From NCBI GenBank assembly GCA_002428415.1, contig DIWI01000084.1, positions 1 through 48,707 of the forward strand: a stretch of DNA of 48,707 nucleotides, written 5' to 3'. The stretch comes from Clostridiaceae bacterium UBA6110 (GTDB taxonomy: Bacteria; Bacillota; Clostridia; Clostridiales; Clostridiaceae). Made by a program: the position numbers and the translations under genes. This document shows positions 18,101 through 24,898 of the stretch, in pieces (position 1 is the first letter of the stretch; every line of letters begins with the position of its first letter). Under the pieces are notes generated by a model, which did not search any database, was not told the origin of the DNA, and worked only from the letters and a program-made list of their open reading frames with translations.

Positions 18101-18274
18101 TATGCTGTGGAATTTGCGGAATCGTTATATCAGACCTTGTTTTCAGATGAAGATCTGACAGTAGGTCAGGTAATGCACCAGGTAAAAAACAAGATGTCAG
18201 CAAACAAGAATATTTTCTGGCTTCTGTACTCCATGTATGGAGACCCGATTACCCGCTTCAAGTCTGTCAAATAG
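15116..18274 (+). CDS. Membrane-spanning protein: BspA-type LRRs, InlB-type repeats, TM, cytoplasmic CHAT protease
   Basis: This 1052-residue protein reads as a receptor-like protease. Residues about 1-25 are a signal peptide or membrane anchor. Residues about 95-185 are BspA-type leucine-rich repeats (IPNGVIDIGVGSFAGC pattern, three units). Two InlB B-type/Flg_new repeats follow at about 233-309 and 318-399, each with GYxxxGWN and ending YARW. An Ig-like segment spans about 400-495. A single transmembrane helix at about 498-518 is followed by lysine-rich residues, giving an outside-N, inside-C topology. Inside are a beta-rich region (about 550-660) and a CHAT domain (about 705-1052) with H917 in ITCHGS and C958 in ANACYS. 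The start follows GAGGAGGGG at 15102-15110. Signal transfer from outside contact to inside proteolysis is inferred from architecture only. Confidence 0.9.
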   Translation: MKKSVFRSILFATVLFILLTLQNKPQLLLTVINSKYQSASAISLGILIEPIPNLPTRSPYEFIHDGDFATIIRYLGQETDIIIPDTVSDGIRTYKVISIGGEAFANNKELTSVVIPNGVIDIGVGSFAGCSNLKRVSFPESLESIGRSSFGGCTRLVSVTIPERVTRIGSSAFAKCERLIEAWFFCNRPIFGDGPELVAYWESAFNNINNDFRIFYLSGRIGWVSSRQVIPFYKVTYNPSGGFGQVPVDEKNYLEGDRVFVLDNTGQLSKQGYTLAGWNTLDSGAGRDFEAWSYFEIDKESVTLYARWEPSAPVPEKYTLVFDINGGTGTTPAAVSVAYESEIRLPSQGDLNRTGYRFDGWNSMSDGTGRNYFAGVNNVIEPGEEELADGVAVLYARWIPIEYLIVKVPESAGYNEEISMSARLMLADRPIEGSELIFKIADKIVGTADTDANGFAELTGIKVNHKAGTYPVSVYYLVGSVESAKWTGSIVVKSGSIPPGLIPVIIAIIGASSMLFIRKFVGKKKVTDNRPDGHSAHNPVIEHFTNADFPARCVLNKKVDLTIQLNKDTAEFKQSLKAIKDIVPGNTKSVTLNYKVTAPGFAEMVDSQLVQVGNKQMALNLNGESEAVRLELYPQELGDQSIEIELYFEGSRVDYSILSSSVAETSRVAAAEDLGAKANSVSMDSTHNNFQKIQAITTDKKKTMEIRTLHVDYNARKNKIVYHVYSKDSKAPTICKVSLPNSIDEMFDRIQKLTVFLDEIVKIGDTSAGEWKDIYFNLNSKCQNLYHMIVPNEISEMIKEWESGSAFIISTNEQWIPWELFHDGTDFISKKFIFSRYPRLPENKKIPQKDRVRSSSLDIGQITNVVGGNFKVQQTNERVRKLFNFLPNIKVNPLIEESISDLVEVLPETDLLHITCHGSMTHPMLQISDEQTDYKNLNLDIIQNLPLKPGCFIFANACYSNTTVSVFKDLTSFGWEFYKDGAETYIGTLAQIPEVYAVEFAESLYQTLFSDEDLTVGQVMHQVKNKMSANKNIFWLLYSMYGDPITRFKSVK

Positions 18275-18285
18275 GAGGGTTTATC

Positions 18286-18603
18286 GTGTCAATCAAGGTT
18301 TATTTCGTCTCTTCAAATATTGAAGAGGCCAGCTCAACCAAAATCGACGACAGGACAATACTCGGGACACTTGGTGATAGAAATGAGGCCGTTGCAGTAC
18401 AGCTGAAGGAGCTTTTCGAATCTGTCACTGAAGCAATAAAACCTTCAATAAAGACGAAAAGCGACGTAATCATCGAGCTTACCGGTTCCATGGACATTAA
18501 GATGGAGGGAAGCATCAAATATCTGATATTCAATGCCGGAGCTTCAGGTACAGCATCCGGAACAATGAAGGTGACACTTAAGACGGAGCTGATTCCAGAT
18601 TGA
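18286..18603 (+). CDS. Small Trypco1-like (trypsin-co-occurring) domain protein
   Basis: This 105-residue protein starts at a GTG placed six bases after AGGAGGG, which itself overlaps the stop of the membrane CHAT gene. The second half (DVIIELTGSMDIKMEGS...) ends in alternating strands and VTLKTEL. That pattern resembles the Trypco1 domain described beside trypsin-like peptidases in predicted NTP-dependent conflict systems. The following gene is exactly such a trypsin-like peptidase. It has no signal peptide or membrane segment. Its likely job is a partner, inhibitor or substrate adaptor of the trypsin-nuclease protein. The family call is from memory of the pattern and needs a profile search. 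Confidence 0.6.
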   Translation: MSIKVYFVSSNIEEASSTKIDDRTILGTLGDRNEAVAVQLKELFESVTEAIKPSIKTKSDVIIELTGSMDIKMEGSIKYLIFNAGASGTASGTMKVTLKTELIPD

Positions 18604-18666
18604 AGAGGGCATTAAGGATTGAGGATTCGATGCAATCAAGACAACAATCCGAGGAGGGCATATTAG

Positions 18667-20448
18667 ATGAAAAACAAAACACCTGAAGAAATATACCTTA
18701 AAGAGTTAGCCGACATGGAGGAAAAAATAATCAGCGCTGCCCTCAAGCGATACCAGAAGCTTGAAGGTGAAAGGAAGGGTGCCAGGAAATCCAAAGCTTT
18801 TGATCAGGATGCCGTGCAGGTGCGCAGGAGCATCATCAACACGTATGATGGTTTGTCCATTGAGCGCATACTCGATAAAAGCGACCTGTTTCCAATTGCG
18901 CACCTGCAGCTTGGACTGAATGCTGGCAAATCAGTGTGCAGAATCTCAGTTAGGAGCCGAAGCGGCAAATTGCTTAGCTATGGCACTGGCTTTATGGTAT
19001 CTCCGTCTCTTATGATGACCAACAATCATGTGCTGAACAATGAGGAAGCGGCTCAGTTCAGTCTTGCCGAGTTCAATTTTGAAGATGACGAGCAATTTAT
19101 GCCGCGGCAGTCTGTAAGCTTCAGACTTGATCCTAAGAGGTTTTTCATTACCGATGAAAAACTGGATTTCACAGTTGTCGCCGTTCAGGAAACATCAAAT
19201 ACAGTTAACAACCTCTCTGACTTTGGACATATGAAGCTGCTGTCTCAGGAAGGGAAGATACTTGAGGGTGAATATGTATCCATAATTCAGCATCCCCAGG
19301 GTGGCCCAAAGGCAGTGACTGTCAGGGAAAATGAAGTAAGGTTCCTTTCGGATGATTTCATACACTATGTCACTGACACTGAGCCGGGCTCTTCAGGTTC
19401 ACCTGTGTTCAACGACCAATGGATAGTTGTTGCGCTGCATCATGCGGGAATACCTGACCCGAAAGACAAGACAAAATGGATTGCCAATGAAGGTGTGAGA
19501 ATAAGCTCGATAGCGAAATATCTTAAAAATAAGCGTGATAGATTAGATTCCATTGCTGTTACGCTTGTAGATGAGCTCCTGGGCGAAAAAATACAGACTG
19601 GCAATGATGTTGTAATGGACACGGAGGAACTCAGTGAGGACTGGTACAGCAAAGCTTCAGGCTATGACGAGAAGTTCCTTGGTGATGGCTATGAAGTGCC
19701 GATGCCTGAATTGGAGAGGGATAGGGCAAATGATGTCGTTAAAGCAGCTGATGGCAAGGAAATACTGAATTATACGCACTTTTCAGTAGTTATGAGCAAA
19801 TCAAGAAGGCTTGCCTTCTATACTGCGTCAAACATTGACGGTAAAAATCGGATTGAACTTAAACGAAGTGGAGACAAATGGTATTATGATCCAAGGATAA
19901 GTAAAGAATATCAGTGCGGACCGTCACTTTACAGCAAGAATGAGCTTGACCGCGGGCACCTTGTAAGGCGTCTGGACCCGGTATGGGGATCTGATGCCGA
20001 CAAGGCAAATGAGGACACTTTCCACTTCACGAACTGTTCACCACAGCACAAGAACCTTAACCAGAAGACCTGGCTTAACCTGGAGGACTACATCCTGAGC
20101 AATGCCGCGAAGCACAGTATGAAGGTCAATGTATTCACAGGACCTGTGTTTCGTTCAGACGACATGGTATATAGAAAGGAATACAAGATACCTGCTGAAT
20201 TCTGGAAGGTTGTGGTAATCGTAAAAGATGACGAGTCCTTATCTGCGACAGCCTACCTGCAGACACAGAAGAACCTCATAACTAACCTGGAGTTTGCTTA
20301 TGGACAGTATGAAACCTACCAGGTTCCTGTGGCTCAGATAGAGGAGCTTACAGGTCTCGATTTCGGGAAGCTGCGTGAGCACGACCCCATGGAGGGAGTA
20401 GAAGCAGCGGCATTCGTTATTGAGGGACCGGAAAGCATAAGGCTCTAA
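18667..20448 (+). CDS. Trypsin-like serine protease fused to DNA/RNA non-specific endonuclease
   Basis: This 593-residue protein joins two enzymes. A basic helical N-terminus precedes a chymotrypsin-fold serine protease (about 75-290). Its triad is H121 (TNNHV), D167 (KLDFTV) and S243 (GSSGSP). The C-terminal half (about 330-575) is a NUC1/EndoG-type beta-beta-alpha-metal nuclease. It has the DRGH motif at 428-431 with predicted general base H431, and the metal-binding asparagine near N465 (NLNQKTW). No secretion signal is visible, so it should act in the cytoplasm. GAGGAGGG at 18651-18658 fixes ATG 18667. It is the last gene of the protease island and the obvious effector: a nuclease that could be activated or released by proteolysis, either its own or by the caspase-like partners. 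Confidence 0.92.
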   Translation: MKNKTPEEIYLKELADMEEKIISAALKRYQKLEGERKGARKSKAFDQDAVQVRRSIINTYDGLSIERILDKSDLFPIAHLQLGLNAGKSVCRISVRSRSGKLLSYGTGFMVSPSLMMTNNHVLNNEEAAQFSLAEFNFEDDEQFMPRQSVSFRLDPKRFFITDEKLDFTVVAVQETSNTVNNLSDFGHMKLLSQEGKILEGEYVSIIQHPQGGPKAVTVRENEVRFLSDDFIHYVTDTEPGSSGSPVFNDQWIVVALHHAGIPDPKDKTKWIANEGVRISSIAKYLKNKRDRLDSIAVTLVDELLGEKIQTGNDVVMDTEELSEDWYSKASGYDEKFLGDGYEVPMPELERDRANDVVKAADGKEILNYTHFSVVMSKSRRLAFYTASNIDGKNRIELKRSGDKWYYDPRISKEYQCGPSLYSKNELDRGHLVRRLDPVWGSDADKANEDTFHFTNCSPQHKNLNQKTWLNLEDYILSNAAKHSMKVNVFTGPVFRSDDMVYRKEYKIPAEFWKVVVIVKDDESLSATAYLQTQKNLITNLEFAYGQYETYQVPVAQIEELTGLDFGKLREHDPMEGVEAAAFVIEGPESIRL

Positions 20449-20515
20449 CACTTGCTTTGGAACATCATATTCACTGAACACTGCATATTTATTGCATAGT
20501 TATTGCGTTTTATGG

Positions 20516-20545
20516 TTGACAAGCCACATCGACGTGGAATACAAT
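20516..20545 (+). promoter_or_regulatory. Sigma-A promoter of the Trp T-box operon
   Basis: TTGACA (20516-20521) and TACAAT (20540-20545) are 18 bases apart. Transcription would start near 20552, at the 5' end of the T-box leader. Confidence 0.75.
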
Positions 20546-20550
20546 TAGCG

Positions 20551-20815
20551 AAAGAATTGAATCGAATGAAACCTTTGAGGCAGAGGAAAATCAGAAAGCA
20601 CCTTTTAGAGAGCGGGACCCGGTGGAAATCTCGCAGGAAGCGCTGAACAATATGGACTGCTGAGGTTGGCGTCAAATGCGCCGACGCAAGACTGCGTTAT
20701 TGGTCGGGGATATGTATGTATCCTTATGAGATGGTTCATTTGAACCTAAGCAAGGTGGCACCGCGCAAAGTATTCGCCCTTGGTCTGTTATAGGCAGACC
20801 AGGGGCGTTTTGTTT
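20551..20815 (+). ncRNA. T-box riboswitch leader, specifier UGG (tryptophan)
   Basis: The T-box core AAGGTGGCACCGCG lies at 20752-20765. It is followed by a 13-bp terminator stem, 20775-20787 with 20795-20807, and a T-rich tail. Stem I is visible: GCAG (20580-20583) pairs with CTGC (20657-20660) just above a kink-turn-like TGAG pair. The unpaired strand before CTGC ends in TGG-A, so the specifier codon is TGG at 20653-20655, followed by the usual purine. An AG-bulge-like AGAGAGCGGG is in the distal part. Uncharged tRNA-Trp should favour antitermination and raise expression of the downstream dehydrogenase and TrpXYZ-type transporter. Confidence 0.9.
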
Positions 20816-20835
20816 TACTAGGAGGGATGCAGGGG

Positions 20836-21759
20836 ATGAAGTCAGGTGGAAAGATTGTAATTCTGGGAACGGGTCATGTAGGGTCACATTGTGGTATGGC
20901 ACTGGCCTGGCGAGGGATCTGCCAGGAAATCGTCCTCGTGGACAAGAATGAGAAGAAGGCTGCTGCACAGGCCATGGACATATCTGATGCACTTACATTT
21001 CCGCCAAATGGAGCAGCAGTGCGTCCGGGAACCTATGCTGATTGCGCTGATGCAGATATTGTGGTCATTGCTATCGGTGAGCCCAGACTTCCGGGACAGA
21101 CAAGACTTGATCTCCTGGAAAGCTCTGTAAGGATGCTCAAGGAGCTTACAGAAACCCTTAAGCCTATCGGAATAGGGGGAGTAGTGGTAACCATAACGAA
21201 TCCTGCAGACATCGCCGCATACTATGTGCGTCGTGAGCTTGGTCTTCCTAGGAAGAAGGTATTTGGAACCGGAACACTGCTTGATACCGCAAGACTGGTT
21301 AAGACTATTTCAGAGATGAGCGGAGTCTCTAGAGGAGCCATCAGCGCTTTCTCAATGGGAGAACATGGAGACTCATCAATGATCCCGTTTTCCCAGGTTA
21401 GGATCGGAGCCCTTCCCTTTGAGAGCTATCCGAAGCTTGATAGGGAGTACATACTGGAACGCACCCGCATGACAGGCATGGACATCATAAATGGAAAGGA
21501 CTCTACGGAGTTCGGTATAGGCCAGGCACTGTCAGCCCTATGCTCATCCATCCTGGGGGATGAAAGGCAGGTATTTCCGCTCTCGGTGCTTCTGGAGGGA
21601 GAATACGGCCAAAGGGATGTCAATTGCGGTGTCCCGTGTGTTGTTGGAAGAAACGGCATCGAATCGATTGTTGAATTGCCGCTGACCTCTGAGGAGAAGT
21701 CTCAGCTTGATGCATCCTGCGACATAATCCGAAGGCATATCGAAAAGGTCTGCAATTAG
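20836..21759 (+). CDS. Lactate/malate dehydrogenase family 2-hydroxyacid dehydrogenase
   Basis: This 307-residue NAD-dependent dehydrogenase has the Rossmann motif GTGHVG (11-16), N122, D150 and R153 in LLDTAR, and proton relay H177 in GEHGDS. The frame is LDH-like (GTGTLLDTAR), but the substrate loop reads GEPRLPGQTR. That places Arg (R84) where lactate dehydrogenases have Gln and malate dehydrogenases have Arg. A dicarboxylic 2-oxoacid is thus possible. The gene is first behind a Trp T-box and ahead of a Trp-type transporter, which instead suggests a link to tryptophan, for example reduction of indolepyruvate. I chose ATG 20836 because the ribosome site at 20820-20826 abuts the earlier ATG. 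Substrate is unresolved. Confidence 0.85.
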   Translation: MKSGGKIVILGTGHVGSHCGMALAWRGICQEIVLVDKNEKKAAAQAMDISDALTFPPNGAAVRPGTYADCADADIVVIAIGEPRLPGQTRLDLLESSVRMLKELTETLKPIGIGGVVVTITNPADIAAYYVRRELGLPRKKVFGTGTLLDTARLVKTISEMSGVSRGAISAFSMGEHGDSSMIPFSQVRIGALPFESYPKLDREYILERTRMTGMDIINGKDSTEFGIGQALSALCSSILGDERQVFPLSVLLEGEYGQRDVNCGVPCVVGRNGIESIVELPLTSEEKSQLDASCDIIRRHIEKVCN

Positions 21760-21803
21760 TAAAAGCTTGTATAACTGATTTGTGATTTGAAGGAGTGAAG
21801 AAA

Positions 21804-22832
21804 ATGAAACATAATGTAAAGATAACCAGCCTTATCCTTGTGACTGCAATGGCAACCTTGTTCTTTGCCGGCTGTGCCGGAAAGAGCACAACCGAAACTA
21901 CTGCACCATCTGCCAAGGCACCGGAGAAGATACGCATTGCGATTGTGCAGCCACTGAGCCACACATCCCTTGACCAGATCCGTGAGACAATAGTTACGGA
22001 ACTGGAGGCTTCAGATGTGGATTTTGAAATAGTAACTCTAAACGCCAACGGGGATACTTCTTCACTTTCTACAATCCTTAGCAATCAGAAATCCAAGGGA
22101 GTGGATATAGTGGTTCCCATAGCCACTTCGACAGCCCAGAGTGCAAAGGTTGTCTTTGATGGTGACAAGACACCGATAATTTTTGCTGCTGTATCTGATC
22201 CGGTTGCTGCAGGCCTTACAGGAGACGACAGCAAGAACATAACGGGCGTTTCCAACAGCATACCAGCTGCAGAAATAGTGAAGCTTATTTCAAACTTCCA
22301 GCCGGGTTTCAAGAAAATCGGATTCCTATACACATCAAGCGAAGCCAACTCAGTTTCGACGATCAACAATGCGAAGGCATATTGCGATGCAAACGGCGTA
22401 GCTTATGAAGAATCCTCAATAGCAGCACTGAGCGACCTGCAGAGTGCAGTAAACAGTCTCCTTTCAAAGGGAGTGGATGTTCTTTATACAGGTAATGACA
22501 ACAGTATCGCTTCAGCAATGACAACCTATACGGACGCAGCATACAGCAAGGGTGTACCTGTTTACTGCGGCGCAGATTCCATGGTTGCTGACGGTGGCTT
22601 TGCGACAATCGGCGTAAACTACGTCCAGCTTGGAAAGCAGGTTGCGGATATGGTGGTAAAGATAGCCAAAGGGGCTGAGCCTTCAGAGATTCCGTACGAA
22701 ACACTCAGTGAATATGCAAAATTCATAAACCTTCAGGCAGCAGACCGTCTGAGCTTTGAACTTTCTGATAAGATGCTTGAAGGCTACAAGGTTCTTGTGG
22801 AGCAGGACGGAACCAGCCACTTCGGAAAGTGA
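21804..22832 (+). CDS. trpX: TrpX-type ABC transporter substrate-binding lipoprotein
   Basis: This 342-residue lipoprotein has a signal peptide and lipobox ending at C24 (FFAGC), then a binding protein of the DUF534/ABC_sub_bind type. Motifs include IAIVQPLSHTSLDQIRE and VPIATSTAQSAK. Members of this family behind tryptophan T-boxes were named TrpX and predicted to bind tryptophan. The UGG specifier upstream fits that. AAGGAG at 21790-21795 supports ATG 21804; a GTG at 21795 lies inside the site. It is followed by permease and ATPase genes 7 bp away and overlapping. Confidence 0.88.
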   Translation: MKHNVKITSLILVTAMATLFFAGCAGKSTTETTAPSAKAPEKIRIAIVQPLSHTSLDQIRETIVTELEASDVDFEIVTLNANGDTSSLSTILSNQKSKGVDIVVPIATSTAQSAKVVFDGDKTPIIFAAVSDPVAAGLTGDDSKNITGVSNSIPAAEIVKLISNFQPGFKKIGFLYTSSEANSVSTINNAKAYCDANGVAYEESSIAALSDLQSAVNSLLSKGVDVLYTGNDNSIASAMTTYTDAAYSKGVPVYCGADSMVADGGFATIGVNYVQLGKQVADMVVKIAKGAEPSEIPYETLSEYAKFINLQAADRLSFELSDKMLEGYKVLVEQDGTSHFGK

Positions 22833-22839
22833 GTGAGGA

Positions 22840-23787
22840 ATGATGTACGCTGACATGCTTATTTCAGCTCTTGGCCAGGGGGTAATTTATGCCCCCATGG
22901 CCCTGGGCATTTTCATAGCCTTTAGGATACTCAATACTCCGGATCTTACAATAGACGGAAGCTTCGTGTTCGGTATGGCTGTCTGTGCCATTGTAACCAT
23001 TGGAGGACATCCGGTCCTTGGAATTCTTGCTGGTATTATTGCTGGTATGGCAGCCGGACTTGTAACAGGATTTCTGCAGACCACATTCCGTATAAATCCC
23101 ATACTTTCGGGAATCCTGACCATGACAGGACTATATACGGTTAACTATGCTGTTCTGGGAGGTCAGTCCAACCGATACCTCCAGAGCATGGTCATCAACA
23201 AGAGTGGTGTCGAAGCACCGGTATCTAGCAGGACCATCTACAAAATGCTTTCTTTTTCAAGGGACAGTGCCGTATCAGAGCTTATTCTGTCCGGAATCAT
23301 AGTTATTATACTTGTCGTCACACTTGCTGTCTTCTTCAAGACGAGGCCTGGACTTGCCCTTCGGGCAACAGGCGACAATGAGGAGATGGTAAGGACCTCT
23401 TCCATTAACGCAAACCTCACCAGGAGAATGGGCATCATGCTTGCCAACGGACTGGTAGCCCTTTCAGGAGCCATGCTCTGCCAGCAGCAGCGATATGCTG
23501 ACCTTGGCAACGGCAATGGAATGCTCGTGGTCGGCCTGGCATCTGTAATCATCGGCCAAGCGATATTCGGGAAGCGTGGAGTCACACTCAGCGTGATTTC
23601 AGCAGTTGTTGGGTCTGTACTTTATCGAATAATTCTGCAGGCGGCGTACCAGATAGACATGCCAAGCTACACGATAAAGCTTATTTCAGCCCTGATTGTG
23701 GCGATTTCGCTGACACTGCCTCTGCTGAAGGAAAAGATTGCAGCGGGGCAGCTCAGAAGATCAAGTGAAGGGAGGCTGAACAAATGA
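22840..23787 (+). CDS. trpY: TrpY-type ABC transporter permease
   Basis: This 315-residue membrane protein is a BPD_transp_2-type permease with about eight to nine hydrophobic segments. It carries the segment NTPDLTIDGSF, typical of the permeases paired with DUF534 binding proteins, and a cytoplasmic loop ATGDNEEMVRTSSIN. The start is ATG 22840 or the adjacent ATG 22843; the nearby GAGG is close to both. It overlaps the ATPase gene by four bases. Together with TrpX and TrpZ it should import tryptophan or a related compound. Confidence 0.88.
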   Translation: MMYADMLISALGQGVIYAPMALGIFIAFRILNTPDLTIDGSFVFGMAVCAIVTIGGHPVLGILAGIIAGMAAGLVTGFLQTTFRINPILSGILTMTGLYTVNYAVLGGQSNRYLQSMVINKSGVEAPVSSRTIYKMLSFSRDSAVSELILSGIIVIILVVTLAVFFKTRPGLALRATGDNEEMVRTSSINANLTRRMGIMLANGLVALSGAMLCQQQRYADLGNGNGMLVVGLASVIIGQAIFGKRGVTLSVISAVVGSVLYRIILQAAYQIDMPSYTIKLISALIVAISLTLPLLKEKIAAGQLRRSSEGRLNK

Positions 23788-24605
23788 GCAGGCAGGAAGA
23801 CCAGAAGCCAAGCCAGCTTTCAATCATCCACCTTTGCAAGAGCTTCAACACGGGTACTCCCAATAAGATGGTTGCCCTTGACGACTTTTCACTTGAAGTT
23901 TCTAAGGGGGAGTTCATAACCATACTTGGATCCAACGGAGCGGGTAAATCCACACTGTTCAATGCTATTTTAGGAAAATTCCTGCCAGACAGCGGCAGGA
24001 TAATACTCGACGGCGACGACATAACCTACAAGAAGGACTACAAGCGTGCCGCAAACATCGGATGCCTTTACCAGAATCCTTTGAGAGGCACAGCTCCCAA
24101 CATGACCATCGAGGAAAACCTTGCACTTGCCTATACGAGGTACGCCTCACGTTCATTTTTCGCAATACATAAGAAGGACTCGGAATATTTCCGCCAGCTT
24201 CTGGCAACGTTGGACCTGGGACTCGAGGACAGGATGAAAACCAAGATGGGCCTTTTATCAGGAGGGCAGCGCCAGGCTGCATCGCTTCTTATGGCTACTG
24301 TCGCTAAGCCAAAGCTTCTGCTTCTTGATGAGCACACGGCAGCGCTTGATCCCGCTACCTCGAAAAAGGTTCTGGAAATAACCAACCGGATCATCAAGGA
24401 AAACAATCTGACAGCACTTATGATCACTCATGACATGAATCAGGCCTTAAGCTTCGGGACGCGTACCATCATGATGGATGCAGGAAGGCTTTTCCTGGAC
24501 ATCACAGGAGAAGAGCGGACCAGAATGACTCCTAGGGAATTATCAGAGCTTTTCTCAACCAAATCCGGCCACCTTTTGTCAGACAGGAGCATGCTGTCAA
24601 TTTAG
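23784..24605 (+). CDS. trpZ: TrpZ-type ABC transporter ATPase
   Basis: This 273-residue single-domain ABC ATPase has Walker A GSNGAGKST (49-57), signature LLSGGQRQA, Walker B KLLLLDEHTAALD and switch histidine in MITHD. The D-loop-proximal LDEHT, with His in place of the common Pro, is frequent in this subfamily. The gene overlaps the permease gene and is the last of the T-box operon before a perfect 15-bp terminator stem. Confidence 0.92.
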   Translation: MSRQEDQKPSQLSIIHLCKSFNTGTPNKMVALDDFSLEVSKGEFITILGSNGAGKSTLFNAILGKFLPDSGRIILDGDDITYKKDYKRAANIGCLYQNPLRGTAPNMTIEENLALAYTRYASRSFFAIHKKDSEYFRQLLATLDLGLEDRMKTKMGLLSGGQRQAASLLMATVAKPKLLLLDEHTAALDPATSKKVLEITNRIIKENNLTALMITHDMNQALSFGTRTIMMDAGRLFLDITGEERTRMTPRELSELFSTKSGHLLSDRSMLSI

Positions 24606-24750
24606 GCCTTTATGACTGAACTTTTCGTAAAGATAGTATGCTGGATCAGAAAAACGAAAACGAAAAATTCGAGCAGAAGGCAATGGGAAAACATATTTCA
24701 GTCCAAAATTGGCATGCACACTGACCAAGCCAAATTAATATTGAACCAAA

Positions 24751-24806
24751 AAATAATGCAGGCTATCCAGATCTTTTTGATCAGGCTAGCCTGCATTATT
24801 TTTTCA
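24751..24806 (+). terminator. Terminator of the trpXYZ operon
   Basis: AAATAATGCAGGCTA (24751-24765) pairs perfectly with TAGCCTGCATTATTT (24787-24801), followed by more T. The A-rich left flank means it may also stop the convergent aldo/keto reductase transcript. Confidence 0.92.
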
Positions 24807-24898
24807 GGTGATGGCAGAAATCTGCAATCTCCATTCAGAGTCAATTGAAGCAATAGCTCCTCTACCGTTAGATTAAATTCGAATAAACGTAGAGCTCT

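Noticed and set aside
13032..20448. Prophage or transposon carrying the protease genes
   Set aside because: No integrase, transposase, phage structural gene, tRNA end or flanking repeat was seen; transfer is suggested only by composition at the left edge.
20652..20655. Methionine (ATG) as T-box specifier
   Set aside because: The ATG at 20652-20654 would leave two bases, G and A, between codon and the CTGC helix. TGG-A gives the normal single purine, and the operon encodes a TrpXYZ-type transporter.
24612..24848. Short plus-strand frame after trpZ
   Set aside because: It runs through the terminator hairpin of the operon and has no family resemblance.
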